This document shows, in pieces, positions 1-11,601 of a DNA stretch of 64,000 nucleotides. Each line of letters opens with the position of its first letter. Position 1 is the first letter of the stretch. Source of the stretch: JAHIQC01 sp964565645 (GTDB taxonomy: Bacteria > Actinomycetota > Coriobacteriia > Anaerosomatales > JAHIQC01); contig CAZMFQ010000005.1 of assembly GCA_964565645.1 (NCBI GenBank), positions 1 to 64,000 on the forward strand. The letters are read 5' to 3'. Made by a program: the position numbers and the translations under genes. Below the pieces are notes generated by a model. The model worked only from the letters and a program-made list of their open reading frames with translations, was not told where the DNA came from and searched no databases.

Positions 1-227
1 ACGATGCCCTTGAAGCGGACACGCTTGTACTTGCCGCAGTAGCACTCCCAGTCCTTCGTCGGACCGAAGATCTTCTCGCAGAAGAGTCCGTCCTTCTCAG
101 GCTTGAGCGTGCGGTAGTTGATGGTTTCCGGCTTCTTGACCTCGCCACGCGACCACTGGCGGATCTGCTCTGAGGAGGCAAGACCGATCCGGAGCCTATC
201 GAAGTTGTTCACATCGACATCGAGCAA
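1..227 (-). CDS. rpoC: RNA polymerase beta' subunit, N-terminus (partial, runs off window)
   Basis: Only the first 75 or so codons are present; the gene continues past base 1. The translation begins LLDVDVNNFDRLRIGLAS and includes the N-terminal zinc-ribbon start (ECYCGKYKR), as in bacterial RpoC. The start is TTG at 227, chosen because the last codons of rpoB provide a GGAGGAG Shine-Dalgarno about 8 bases upstream; an in-frame GTG at 212 is a weaker alternative. The gap to the rpoB stop is 3 bases, so the two subunits are translationally coupled in one operon. RpoC forms half of the polymerase active-site cleft. Confidence 0.95.
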   Translation of the reverse strand, partial: MLDVDVNNFDRLRIGLASSEQIRQWSRGEVKKPETINYRTLKPEKDGLFCEKIFGPTKDWECYCGKYKRVRFKGI

Positions 228-230
228 GGC

Positions 231-3716
<3,486 letters not shown>

Positions 3717-3827
3717 CAGGCGATTCCTCCTTCAGGCGTAGAGGTGATACGAAGAGTCGCAAATGATAAAGATACCCAAGCGTCTCACTTGACGCAAGGG
3801 GCAACTTCTGTTCCAACAGGCGGGCAA

Positions 3828-3856
3828 TGGCCGGGCCCGTCAAGCGGACCCGGCCA
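3828..3856 (-). promoter_or_regulatory. rplL-rpoB intergenic hairpin, possible partial attenuator
   Basis: A 12-bp stem (one G-U pair in the RNA) closes over a 5-base loop, with arms TGGCCGGGTCCG and CGGGCCCGGCCA on the minus strand. No U-tract follows it. In E. coli and relatives a hairpin in this position attenuates or is processed between ribosomal-protein and polymerase genes; that role is inferred here by position only. Confidence 0.45.
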
Positions 3857-3908
3857 CGTGCCCCCCTGCTTCACCGCGCACGCGCGGTTCACACAGTGAT
3901 GAAGCGAG

Positions 3909-4292
3909 TTACTTGACCTCGACGACGGCGCCGGCTTCTTCCAGCTTCGCCTTGGCCTCCTCGGCCTTCTCCTTGTTGACACCCTCAAGGACGGCCTTGG
4001 GGGCGCCGTCGACGACGTCCTTGGCCTCCTTCAGGCCCAGGGAGGTCAGCTCACGAACGACCTTGATGACCTGGATCTTCTTGTCGCCGGCACCGGTGAG
4101 GACGACGTCGAAGCTCGACTTCTCCTCCTCGGCGGCAGCGTCGCCACCGGCGGCCGGAGCCGCGGCGACGGCGACGGGAGCGGCCGCGGACACGCCGAAG
4201 ACCTCTTCCATGTCCTTGACGAGCTCAGCGAGCTCGAGGGCCGGGGCGTTCTTAACCCACTCGAGTACTTCTTCCTTGGTGATGTTAGCCAT
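3909..4292 (-). CDS. rplL: 50S ribosomal protein L7/L12
   Basis: 127 residues, the normal L7/L12 size. The N-terminal dimerisation helix (about 1-35) is followed by an Ala/Gly/Pro-rich hinge (about 36-57). The C-terminal factor-binding domain carries the conserved KIQVIKVVRELTSLGLKEAK and an EAGAVVEVK ending. It forms the mobile ribosomal stalk that recruits elongation factors and binds to L10, encoded just upstream. It lies in the rplJ-rplL-rpoB-rpoC operon, 72 bp after rplJ, and starts at ATG 4292 with a purine-rich site. Confidence 0.97.
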   Translation of the reverse strand: MANITKEEVLEWVKNAPALELAELVKDMEEVFGVSAAAPVAVAAAPAAGGDAAAEEEKSSFDVVLTGAGDKKIQVIKVVRELTSLGLKEAKDVVDGAPKAVLEGVNKEKAEEAKAKLEEAGAVVEVK

Positions 4293-4364
4293 CTGTCTAT
4301 CTCCTCTTTCTCAATCTGTCCGCACGCGGCATCCGACCGGTGCGACTGTCAGCAAACCTGGAAA

Positions 4365-4886
4365 CTAGGCGGCCGCTTTCTGATCGGCGACGGCCTGAAG
4401 GGCGCGGGCGAGCGCACCGGCGGGTGCGTTGGCCATCGACATGAACCCACGGATCGGGTTGACGAGCGAGCCCATGATCTTCGCGATGAGCTCCTCACGG
4501 CTCGGCAGGGCAGCGATCGCCTTGACGCCCGCCGCATCGACCACGGTGTTCTGGACGTAGCCGCCCTTGACCTCGAGGACGTCGTGGCCCTTCTTGAAAT
4601 CGACCAGCGCCTTGGCGGGCGCGACCGGGTCCTCGCCTGCGAACACGAAGGCGGTCGGCCCCTGAAGGTACTCGTCCATGTTGGGGAGCGCGAGTTCACG
4701 GACAGCGATCTCGGTCAACGTGTTCTTGTAGACCTTGACCTCTCCACCCGCCTCGCGGATCTTGATCCGCAGCTCCTGCATGTCCTTGACGGACAAACCA
4801 CGGTAGTCAGCCATGATCACACCGCCGGAAGCGGTCAACTTGTCTTTGATCTCGGCTACCACATCGCTCTTTGCCTGTGTCGGCAT
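4365..4886 (-). CDS. rplJ: 50S ribosomal protein L10
   Basis: 173 residues from ATG 4886 (MPTQAKSDVVAEIK), chosen over an upstream in-frame start at 4919 because GGGAGGG stands just before it and the extra 11 residues are unlike L10. The family features IMADYRGLSVKDMQELR and KVYKNTLTEIAVRE are present, and the C-terminal helix that binds L7/L12 dimers is intact. The gene is preceded by a 332-base leader holding the L10-binding autoregulatory RNA and an intrinsic terminator, so expression is expected to respond to free L10-L12 complex. Confidence 0.96.
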   Translation of the reverse strand: MPTQAKSDVVAEIKDKLTASGGVIMADYRGLSVKDMQELRIKIREAGGEVKVYKNTLTEIAVRELALPNMDEYLQGPTAFVFAGEDPVAPAKALVDFKKGHDVLEVKGGYVQNTVVDAAGVKAIAALPSREELIAKIMGSLVNPIRGFMSMANAPAGALARALQAVADQKAAA

Positions 4887-4974
4887 ATGTTTCCCTCCCT
4901 TCCTACACGCACGACCCACGTGAGAACCGTGTGGTTCTCCGCGCGGGCCACGTGATCCCGGCGATCACGCCGGG

Positions 4975-5012
4975 AAAAGAACGTGGCCCCCGCCGAGTTC
5001 AGCGGGGGCCAC
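4975..5012 (-). terminator. Intrinsic terminator/attenuator in the rplJ leader
   Basis: An 11-bp GC-rich stem (GTGGCCCCCGC with its complement, 8-base loop) is followed on the minus strand by GTTCTTTT. It sits between the L10 leader fold and rplJ, the position expected for a termination switch. Two more small hairpins follow downstream at 4957-4974 and 4922-4939. No gene is visible anywhere in 4887-5218. Confidence 0.75.
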
Positions 5013-5033
5013 GAGCATGATCGATCAGCTCTG

Positions 5034-5135
5034 TCCGACCTTCGGTCGGATCCCCACCTCGGCTGGCGGGCCTGCGTAGCTTCGGCCCATTGAACCCGGT
5101 AGCCCGGGTGCCTGCTGTCTTCGGCAGACGTACGT
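5034..5135 (-). ncRNA. L10 ribosomal protein leader RNA
   Basis: On the minus strand the segment holds the conserved kink-turn-like elements CTGCCGAAGACAGCAG and CCTGCCAGCCGAGGTGGG, typical of the Gram-positive L10 leader upstream of rplJ-rplL. A short hairpin, TCCGACC-GAA-GGTCGGA, follows at 5034-5050. In known cases L10 or the L10(L12)4 complex binds this RNA and represses the operon. The match is by eye; a covariance-model search would confirm the boundaries. Confidence 0.8.
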
Positions 5136-5218
5136 CGTTCGTGTTCAGTTATGAAGTGCGCAGGTCAGTATGCGACAGCCGGGGCCCTTGCGCAACCCCG
5201 ACCTACGAAGCGCCGCTG

Positions 5219-5932
5219 CTAGGCGGTCGCCTCATCGAGCAGGCCGCGGGTCTTGGCGGGATCGATCTTGATTCCCGGGCCCATGGTGCTCGTGATAGTG
5301 ATGGACTTGATGTACTTGCCCTTGGCCGAAGACGGCTTCGCGCGCAGGACCTCATCGAGGACGGTCCCGTAGTTCTCCACGATCGCCGTGGCGTCGAAGC
5401 TCGCCTTGCCGATGCCGACGTGTGCGATACCGAACTTGTCGGCACGATACTCCACACGACCGGCCTTGAGCTCCTTGACCACACGACCGACGTCCATGGT
5501 GACGGTGCCGAGCTTGGGGTTCGGCATCAGGCCGCGGGTACCGAGGATCTTGCCGAGACGACCGACCTTGCTCATCTGGTCCGGCGTCGCGACGGTGGCG
5601 TCGAAGTCGAGGAAGCCGCCCTGGATACGCTCCACCAGATCATCACTACCCACGACCTCAGCACCGGCCGCTTCGGCCTCGCGGGCCTTGTCGCCTTCTG
5701 CGAACACGGCGACGCGCACGGTCTTGCCGGTTCCGTGCGGGAGCGATACGGAGCCGCGGACCTGCTGGTCCGCCTGACGCGTGTCCACGCCCAGACGGAA
5801 GTGGACTTCGATGGTCTCGTCGAACTTGGCGACTGCCAACTCCTTGACCAGCCTGGCGGCCTCGAGCGGCATGTAGAGCTTATCGCGGTCGACCTGAGTG
5901 ACGAGTCCTCGCATACGCTTGCCTTGCTTCAT
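5219..5932 (-). CDS. rplA: 50S ribosomal protein L1
   Basis: 237 residues from ATG 5932 (MKQGKRMRGL); the longer frame from 5980 is rejected because GAGGAGGAACATC precedes the internal ATG. The conserved signature GLMPNPKLGTVT is present, as is the typical C-terminal TMGPGIKIDP. L1 builds the E-site stalk of the large subunit and in many bacteria represses its own rplK-rplA mRNA. It lies 70 bp after rplK and before the L10 leader, in universal bacterial order. Confidence 0.97.
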   Translation of the reverse strand: MKQGKRMRGLVTQVDRDKLYMPLEAARLVKELAVAKFDETIEVHFRLGVDTRQADQQVRGSVSLPHGTGKTVRVAVFAEGDKAREAEAAGAEVVGSDDLVERIQGGFLDFDATVATPDQMSKVGRLGKILGTRGLMPNPKLGTVTMDVGRVVKELKAGRVEYRADKFGIAHVGIGKASFDATAIVENYGTVLDEVLRAKPSSAKGKYIKSITITSTMGPGIKIDPAKTRGLLDEATA

Positions 5933-6002
5933 GATGTTCCTCCTCGTGGTCAACGGGCCAGGCGGGCCCTCCCACATCACCGCGGCGTGCCGCGGAAAAC
6001 GA

Positions 6003-6428
6003 CTAGTCCTCGATGGTGACGCCCATCGAACGCGCGGTGCCTGCGATGATCTTCATCGCAGCCTCGACGTCGTTCGCGTTCAGGTCGGGCATCTTGGTCT
6101 CCGCGATCTGGCGGAGCTGCTCGGTAGTGACCGAGGCGACCTTGGTCCTGTTCGGAACACCGGAGCCGGACTCGATACCGGCAGCCTGCTTGAGAAGGAC
6201 CGCAGCCGGAGGCGTCTTGAGGATGTAGGTGAACGAGCGGTCCTCGTAGACGGAGATCTCGACCGGGATGATGGTGCCCATCTTGTCCTGGGTGTCGGCG
6301 TTGAACGCCTGGCAGAACTGCATGATGTTCACCTGGTGCTGGCCCAGCGCGGGGCCGACGGGGGGCGCAGGGTTCGCCTGGCCACCCGGAATCTGCAACT
6401 TGATGAAGCCGATGACCTTCTTGGCCAT
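6003..6428 (-). CDS. rplK: 50S ribosomal protein L11
   Basis: 141 residues, standard length. The N-terminal thiopeptide-binding region (GGQANPAPPVGPALGQHQVN) and the C-terminal rRNA-binding domain with IAGTARSMGVTIED are present. L11 forms the GTPase-associated centre with 23S rRNA. The gene starts at ATG 6428, 132 bp downstream of nusG; the gap shows no clear promoter. Confidence 0.97.
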   Translation of the reverse strand: MAKKVIGFIKLQIPGGQANPAPPVGPALGQHQVNIMQFCQAFNADTQDKMGTIIPVEISVYEDRSFTYILKTPPAAVLLKQAAGIESGSGVPNRTKVASVTTEQLRQIAETKMPDLNANDVEAAMKIIAGTARSMGVTIED

Positions 6429-6560
6429 GTCAGTGTCACGTCCTTCGTTTCGCGCCGCACATCTGCGCCGCAGCTCGCTTGTCTATCGAACCCTCGACCC
6501 TCATCCGCGAGAAGCCCGGCGTCGCATCCCGCCGGCACTGACACGGGCCGTTGATGCCTG

Positions 6561-7091
6561 CTATATCTTCGCCACCTGATCGAACCCGACCTCGACCGGA
6601 GTCTCACGGCCGAAGATGGATACCATGACCTTGACCTTGGTCTGATCGAGATTGACCTCGGCGATCGTACCGTCGAACTCCGCGAACGGGCCGGATGTGA
6701 TCTTCACGTTCATGCCCTCTGCGAAGTCCGTCGACGTCTTGGGCTTGGCGCCGGCCTCGGTACGCTTGACGATACGGTTGAACTCGTCGCGGTTCAGGGG
6801 AACCGGCTTGCCCTGTGACCCGACGAAACCGGTCACACCGGGCGTATTGCGCACCACGTACCACGAATCGTCATCGAGCTCCATCTGCACGAGGATGTAG
6901 CCGGGGAACACCTTCTTCTCGCTGGTGACCCTGCGTCCACCCTCTTTGATGTCCGTGACGGTCTCCTTGGGAATCAGGACCTGGAAGATCTTGTGTCCCA
7001 TACCCATGGATTCGATCCGGTGCTCAAGATTGGTCTTGACCTTGTTCTCGTACCCGGAATACGTGTGGATGACGTACCACTTCTTGGCCAT
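6561..7091 (-). CDS. nusG: Transcription termination/antitermination factor NusG
   Basis: 176 residues with the NGN domain (MAKKWYVIHTYSGYENKVK, then KKVFPGYILVQM) and a C-terminal KOW domain (about 125-176, GMNVKITSGPFAEFDGTIAEV). It binds the polymerase clamp and couples transcription to Rho or the ribosome. It starts 3 bases after the secE stop; secE-nusG-rplK is the universal arrangement. Confidence 0.97.
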   Translation of the reverse strand: MAKKWYVIHTYSGYENKVKTNLEHRIESMGMGHKIFQVLIPKETVTDIKEGGRRVTSEKKVFPGYILVQMELDDDSWYVVRNTPGVTGFVGSQGKPVPLNRDEFNRIVKRTEAGAKPKTSTDFAEGMNVKITSGPFAEFDGTIAEVNLDQTKVKVMVSIFGRETPVEVGFDQVAKI

Positions 7092-7094
7092 GTT

Positions 7095-7325
7095 CTAGCT
7101 CCCGACCGAGATCTTGCCGATGAGCTGGACCGCTTGAAGAACGATCGTGTCTACCGCAAGGGTGAACACCACGAAGAAGATGAGCGTCACGATGACGACC
7201 AGACTCGAATTGACTACCTCTTTGCGAGACGGCCACACCACCCTCTTGAGTTCCGCCCAGACGTTGCGGAAATACCCTATGAGGCGTGCGAACACGTTCT
7301 TCTTGGTTGCCTTCGCCTGAGCCAT
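7095..7325 (-). CDS. secE: Preprotein translocase subunit SecE
   Basis: 76 residues from ATG 7325 (MAQAKATKKN). Single-TM SecE of the short Gram-positive type: an amphipathic helix with the conserved ELKRVVWPSRKEV, then one hydrophobic span (about 42-64). It clamps SecY in the membrane. The start is somewhat uncertain: an upstream ATG at 7346 would add 7 residues, but the GAAGAAGAGAG tract favours 7325. It is directly followed by nusG. Confidence 0.93.
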   Translation of the reverse strand: MAQAKATKKNVFARLIGYFRNVWAELKRVVWPSRKEVVNSSLVVIVTLIFFVVFTLAVDTIVLQAVQLIGKISVGS

Positions 7326-7404
7326 CTCTCTCTTCTTCCGTTCCATCGACCCGCGTGGGGCCACTCGTTGAACCGCCGCGGGGTGCCGCGGCGGAGCGTT
7401 TCTC

Positions 7405-7481
7405 TGGCAGGCCAGGAGGGACTCGAACCCCCAACATCCGGTTTTGGAGACCGGCGCTCTACCAATTGGAGCTACTGGCCT
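7405..7481 (-). tRNA. tRNA-Trp (CCA anticodon)
   Basis: A full cloverleaf is readable on the minus strand: 7-bp acceptor AGGCCAG/CTGGCCT, anticodon stem CCGGT/ACCGG with loop CTCCAAA (anticodon CCA), T-arm with GGTTCGAGTCC, and an encoded 3' CCA. It sits between rpmG and secE, a position conserved in several phyla. Confidence 0.95.
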
Positions 7482-7498
7482 GTGTCAGGAGCGAGGTT

Positions 7499-7648
7499 CT
7501 ACCGCGTCTCCTTGTGCACAGTGTGCGTCTGGCACCACTTGCAGTACTTCTTGAACTCGATCCGCTCGGGATTGTTCTGCTTGTTCTTCTTGGTCGTATA
7601 GTTGCGGCGCTTGCACTCGGTGCAGGCCAGTGTGACGAGCGTTCTCAT
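7499..7648 (-). CDS. rpmG: 50S ribosomal protein L33 (zinc-ribbon form)
   Basis: 49 residues, MRTLVTLACTECKRRNYTT to HKETR, start ATG 7648 with GGAGG 6 bases before it. Two CXXC pairs (C9/C12 and C36/C39) make it the zinc-binding (C+) form of L33, and the NYTTKKNKQN segment is typical. C+ paralogues are often paired elsewhere in a genome with a zinc-independent copy; none is in this window. It has its own promoter 55 bases upstream. Confidence 0.95.
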   Translation of the reverse strand: MRTLVTLACTECKRRNYTTKKNKQNNPERIEFKKYCKWCQTHTVHKETR

Positions 7649-7702
7649 CAGTCCTCCTACCGGCCGCGCGCTAACGCGGCGGGCGTACGGATGCGGTAGG
7701 GT

Positions 7703-7732
7703 ACTCTAGCACCCCGTTTTCCGCACTGTCAA
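7703..7732 (-). promoter_or_regulatory. Sigma-70-type promoter for rpmG-tRNA-Trp-secE
   Basis: Minus strand TTGACA (7732-7727), 18-base spacer, TAGAGT (7708-7703), 55 bases before the rpmG start. Consensus -35 and an acceptable -10. Confidence 0.7.
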
Positions 7733-7761
7733 TCGAACGGACGCAGGTCCAAGCGGCGAAA

Positions 7762-7790
7762 CGGGGCCCGGGCATTCGCACCGGGCCCCG
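7762..7790 (-). terminator. Hairpin downstream of tuf, possible terminator
   Basis: A perfect 10-bp stem CGGGGCCCGG with a 9-base loop begins 24 bases after the tuf stop. Only GTTTCG follows, so termination may be partial or Rho-assisted. Confidence 0.5.
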
Positions 7791-7813
7791 CAGGTTCGCA
7801 GCGGTGGAGCGTC

Positions 7814-9001
<1,188 letters not shown>

Positions 9002-9143
9002 GAGTCTCCTCCTTCGGGGACCTCTTCGACGGAGCCGGCGCAGGAGCCTGCGTCCGACCTTCCTCCGTCATGAACAATCTGCACTGTTGTGATGGTGTTG
9101 TATACAAGAAACTGCAGCGCCGCTCGCGCGACGCGTGGTGCCA

Positions 9144-9220
9144 TGGTAGCGGTGGCTGGACTCGAACCAGCGACGCCACGGGTATGAACCGTGTGCTCTA
9201 ACCAACTGAGCTACACCGCC
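9144..9220 (-). tRNA. tRNA-Met (CAT anticodon, elongator type)
   Basis: Acceptor GGCGGTG/CACCGCT, D-arm AGCTCAGTTGGTTAGAGC, anticodon stem CACGG/CCGTG around TTCATAC, T-arm GGTTCGAGTCC, and encoded CCA. It lacks the three G-C pairs at the base of the anticodon stem that mark initiator tRNA, so it is the elongator form. Its first pair is a G-U wobble. Confidence 0.92.
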
Positions 9221-9260
9221 GAGTCAAACGCCCCGCGAGATTCGGAGCGGAAGATTGCAG

Positions 9261-9336
<76 letters not shown>

Positions 9337-9370
9337 ATCTATCAGAGAGCTGCGCTCTCGGCATAGATGA

Positions 9371-9455
9371 TGGTGGGGGCGCCAGGATTCGAACCTGGGT
9401 AGGCGTAGCCAACGGGTTTACAGCCCGTCCCCTTTAGCCACTCGGGCACACCCCC
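9371..9455 (-). tRNA. tRNA-Tyr (GTA anticodon)
   Basis: Class II tRNA of 85 bases with a long variable arm (TGGCTACGCCTA). Acceptor GGGGGTG/CGCCCCC, anticodon loop CTGTAAA (GTA), T-arm GGTTCGAATCC and encoded CCA. First member of the tRNA-tuf transcript. Confidence 0.95.
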
Positions 9456-9515
9456 ACAAAAAAAATGACCACTGTGTACGCTTTTCAAGTTGCTTGCCTG
9501 CTGAAAGGCATACGG

Positions 9516-9545
9516 ATAGTAATGCATCGCCCTGAAGGGTGTCAA
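9516..9545 (-). promoter_or_regulatory. Promoter of the tRNA-Tyr/Thr/Met-tuf unit
   Basis: Minus strand TTGACA (9545-9540), 18-base spacer, TACTAT (9521-9516), about 60 bases upstream of tRNA-Tyr. A near-consensus promoter is expected for stable RNA genes. Confidence 0.75.
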
Positions 9546-9616
9546 CGACGACAACGGTGCCGGGCGTACCCATTGTTCGTACCCGAATCACGCCACTGTC
9601 GGACCCGTCGGACGAC

Positions 9617-10234
9617 CTACGGAACCGCCGCCCGGAAGATGGGGCCGGCGAGCCGGATACCGGGCACATCGCCCTCGATGTCGGCTCGGGGGATCAGCCG
9701 GTACCACGCGGAGTGGTCTCCCACGGTCACCGGCCGGGGCGTGTACTCCTCATAGTGCTCGTCGAACCAGCGCTGCGTCGCGCGCATCGGAAGGATGTGC
9801 AGTTCGTCCCGCTCTACCTCGAGTTCGCCGAAGAAGACCTCGTCGGGCTCACCCAGCAACGCCGCAATCTCGTCCTCGGGCTGGTTGAGTGCGATGAAGT
9901 AGTAGTACAGATCGTCCGCTTCCGAATTGAATATCCACCCGGGTTCGCGCGTCATGTTGTTCGATATGGACTCGAACGCATAGTGCCCGGCGTCAGGACG
10001 GTAGAACACGAGATCGCGATCATAGACCTTGGCGGGATCGGTCCCGAAGTACGAATCCGGCTTGACCTTGATCCGCACCCGCTTTCCCCCGACCGAACAG
10101 GCGATGTCGACGCCCGCCCCCGTGGACGCCCCCGCGACGACCCGCACATCCGAGTAGCCTGCCTTCTTCAGGTAGGCGGCGACGACCCTCTGGGCGAGCT
10201 GCTGCAACAGCAGCGCGCCTGTGACCCGCGACAT
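9617..10234 (-). CDS. Hypothetical protein, possible restriction-endonuclease-like fold
   Basis: 205 residues from ATG 10234 (GGGGGAG just upstream; an ATG at 10249 overlaps that ribosome site). No family was recognised. The N-terminal half is a helix followed by a strand-rich segment, GASTGAGVDIACSVGGKRV then RIKVKPDSYFGTDP. The spacing of the Asp and the K-V-K strand recalls PD-(D/E)XK nuclease-like folds, but the acidic residue expected before the last Lys is absent, so activity is doubtful. The C-terminal part is acidic with many aromatic residues. It sits between the tRNA-tuf unit and a cyclic-nucleotide-binding protein. Function unknown. Confidence 0.75.
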   Translation of the reverse strand: MSRVTGALLLQQLAQRVVAAYLKKAGYSDVRVVAGASTGAGVDIACSVGGKRVRIKVKPDSYFGTDPAKVYDRDLVFYRPDAGHYAFESISNNMTREPGWIFNSEADDLYYYFIALNQPEDEIAALLGEPDEVFFGELEVERDELHILPMRATQRWFDEHYEEYTPRPVTVGDHSAWYRLIPRADIEGDVPGIRLAGPIFRAAVP

Positions 10235-10268
10235 AGACACTCCCCCCATGACGATCGTCGTCCCGCCC

Positions 10269-10682
10269 CTAGCGACCCAGGCGCTCGTCGGCGACTCGCA
10301 GCCTGCGGCTCAGTATCTCGAGCAGCTTGACCGCGATCGACGGGTGCTGTTCGAGCAGGGCCTTGAAGTCCCAGCTCGACAGCATCAGACACAATGTCGG
10401 CTCGAGCGCTCTGATAGTAGCCGAACGCGGTGCCTGGTCCAAGAGAGACATCTCGCCGAAGAAGTCCCCCGGACCGAATGCTCCGAGCGACTGGCCATCA
10501 CGGATGATCTCGACGCGGCCTGACAAGATGAGGTAGAACGCCTGCCCGGGCGTACCCTGCGTGACGATGATCTGACCGGCCTGGAAGCCGCTCTCCTGCG
10601 CGACCGCCACGATGGCCTGTATCTCAGCCGGTGTGCAGTTCGCAAAGATCGGTACACGCGCGAGAAACTCTTCGTTGGCCAT
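10269..10682 (-). CDS. Single-domain cyclic nucleotide-binding protein
   Basis: 137 residues from ATG 10682 with GGGAGG seven bases upstream; the longer frame to 10889 is not translated. It is one cNMP-binding jelly roll: IIVTQGTPGQAFYLILSGRVEI, then the phosphate-binding cassette FGPGDFFGEMSLLDQAPRSATIRA, which matches the FGE-x-ALL-x-PRAATV pattern with Arg preserved. A C-terminal helix follows, but no DNA-binding or kinase domain, so it probably acts as a small regulatory or adaptor subunit. A class III nucleotidyl cyclase is encoded about 900 bp away on the other strand and may make its ligand (inference). Confidence 0.9.
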   Translation of the reverse strand: MANEEFLARVPIFANCTPAEIQAIVAVAQESGFQAGQIIVTQGTPGQAFYLILSGRVEIIRDGQSLGAFGPGDFFGEMSLLDQAPRSATIRALEPTLCLMLSSWDFKALLEQHPSIAVKLLEILSRRLRVADERLGR

Positions 10683-10856
10683 GCCGGGACCTCCCTGACT
10701 CATGTGAGCATTCGTCCTAGTCGCGCCGGTTTCACATCGCTGCGATCGACCGCGCATGCTGAGAGCATACCCGCACACGGTCAGAACCCACCAGCAGACG
10801 CGGCGCCCCGATTGCGGCACAATGGGTCCAGACGGGAATCCGGCCCTGGAGGGCTG

Positions 10857-11582
10857 ATGGCGCTGCTGATGGAGCTCTACCTGGGTCATCTACTGGGTGA
10901 CTTCGTGCTCCAACCCGGTTGGCTGGTCGCGTCCAAGAGGGACAGAGTGTGGGGGCTGCTGCTCCACGTCGCGATCATCGGGGCATGCACGGCGCTCATC
11001 CTCGGAGGTCTCACGTACGACCTCTGGAACATCGTCTTGCTCGCGATGGCCGCCCATCTCGCGATCGAGGTTGTCACCATTCGCATCAGGGCGACCAGCC
11101 GGATCAGCGGCCTGTCGGTGTTCCTGATCGACCAAGGCCTGCACATCGTGTCGCTCGTCGTACTTGTGTGGGTGGGCTCGCGCTTCGTCAACATCGAGGC
11201 GACCGAGGCTTTCGGTAGATCGGTCGGAGTGCCGGCACTGGCCTTGGCATGCTCGGCGGTAGCGGTGTCGTTCATGGGGGCGATCGTCTGCCACGAGACA
11301 GTGAACGCCTTTGGCCCGGAATCCAAGCGTCGCGTACTGCTTCCATTCGACGCGGGCCGGGTCTACGGCATGCTCGAACGCGTGCTTGCCCTGTTCGCCG
11401 CGGTGATGATCAGTCCCGCAGCGATCGTCTTGCCGTTCGTCCCCCGCGTGGTCTACTCAATGCGCAGGCCGGCCGATGACAGGGCATACGACATGATCGT
11501 TGCGACAGCCGGTCTCATCATGGCCGCTGTCGGCTGGGCGTTCGTGGCGTTGGTCACGCTGACCGCCGGAAGCACTTCCTGA
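10857..11582 (+). CDS. DUF3307 family membrane protein
   Basis: 241 residues from ATG 10857 (GGAGGGCTG upstream), rather than the longer frame from 10704. About seven hydrophobic spans. The N-terminal ELYLGHLLGDFVLQP with its L-GD-x-x-LQ signature is the hallmark of DUF3307 proteins, followed by a His-containing helix (HLAIEVVTIR) and DQGLHIVSLVV. The molecular role of DUF3307 is unknown. It ends 19 bases before the cyclase gene and is probably co-transcribed with it. Confidence 0.85.
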   Translation: MALLMELYLGHLLGDFVLQPGWLVASKRDRVWGLLLHVAIIGACTALILGGLTYDLWNIVLLAMAAHLAIEVVTIRIRATSRISGLSVFLIDQGLHIVSLVVLVWVGSRFVNIEATEAFGRSVGVPALALACSAVAVSFMGAIVCHETVNAFGPESKRRVLLPFDAGRVYGMLERVLALFAAVMISPAAIVLPFVPRVVYSMRRPADDRAYDMIVATAGLIMAAVGWAFVALVTLTAGSTS

Positions 11583-11601
11583 CAGAAACCGCGGAGGGAA
11601 C

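Noticed and set aside
9144..9220. Initiator tRNA-fMet
   Set aside because: Lacks the three consecutive G-C pairs in the anticodon stem and the mismatched first pair typical of initiators; it fits the elongator form.
10704..10856. Longer N-terminus for the DUF3307 protein
   Set aside because: The extra 51 residues are Arg/Pro-rich, unlike the family, and a good ribosome site precedes the ATG at 10857.
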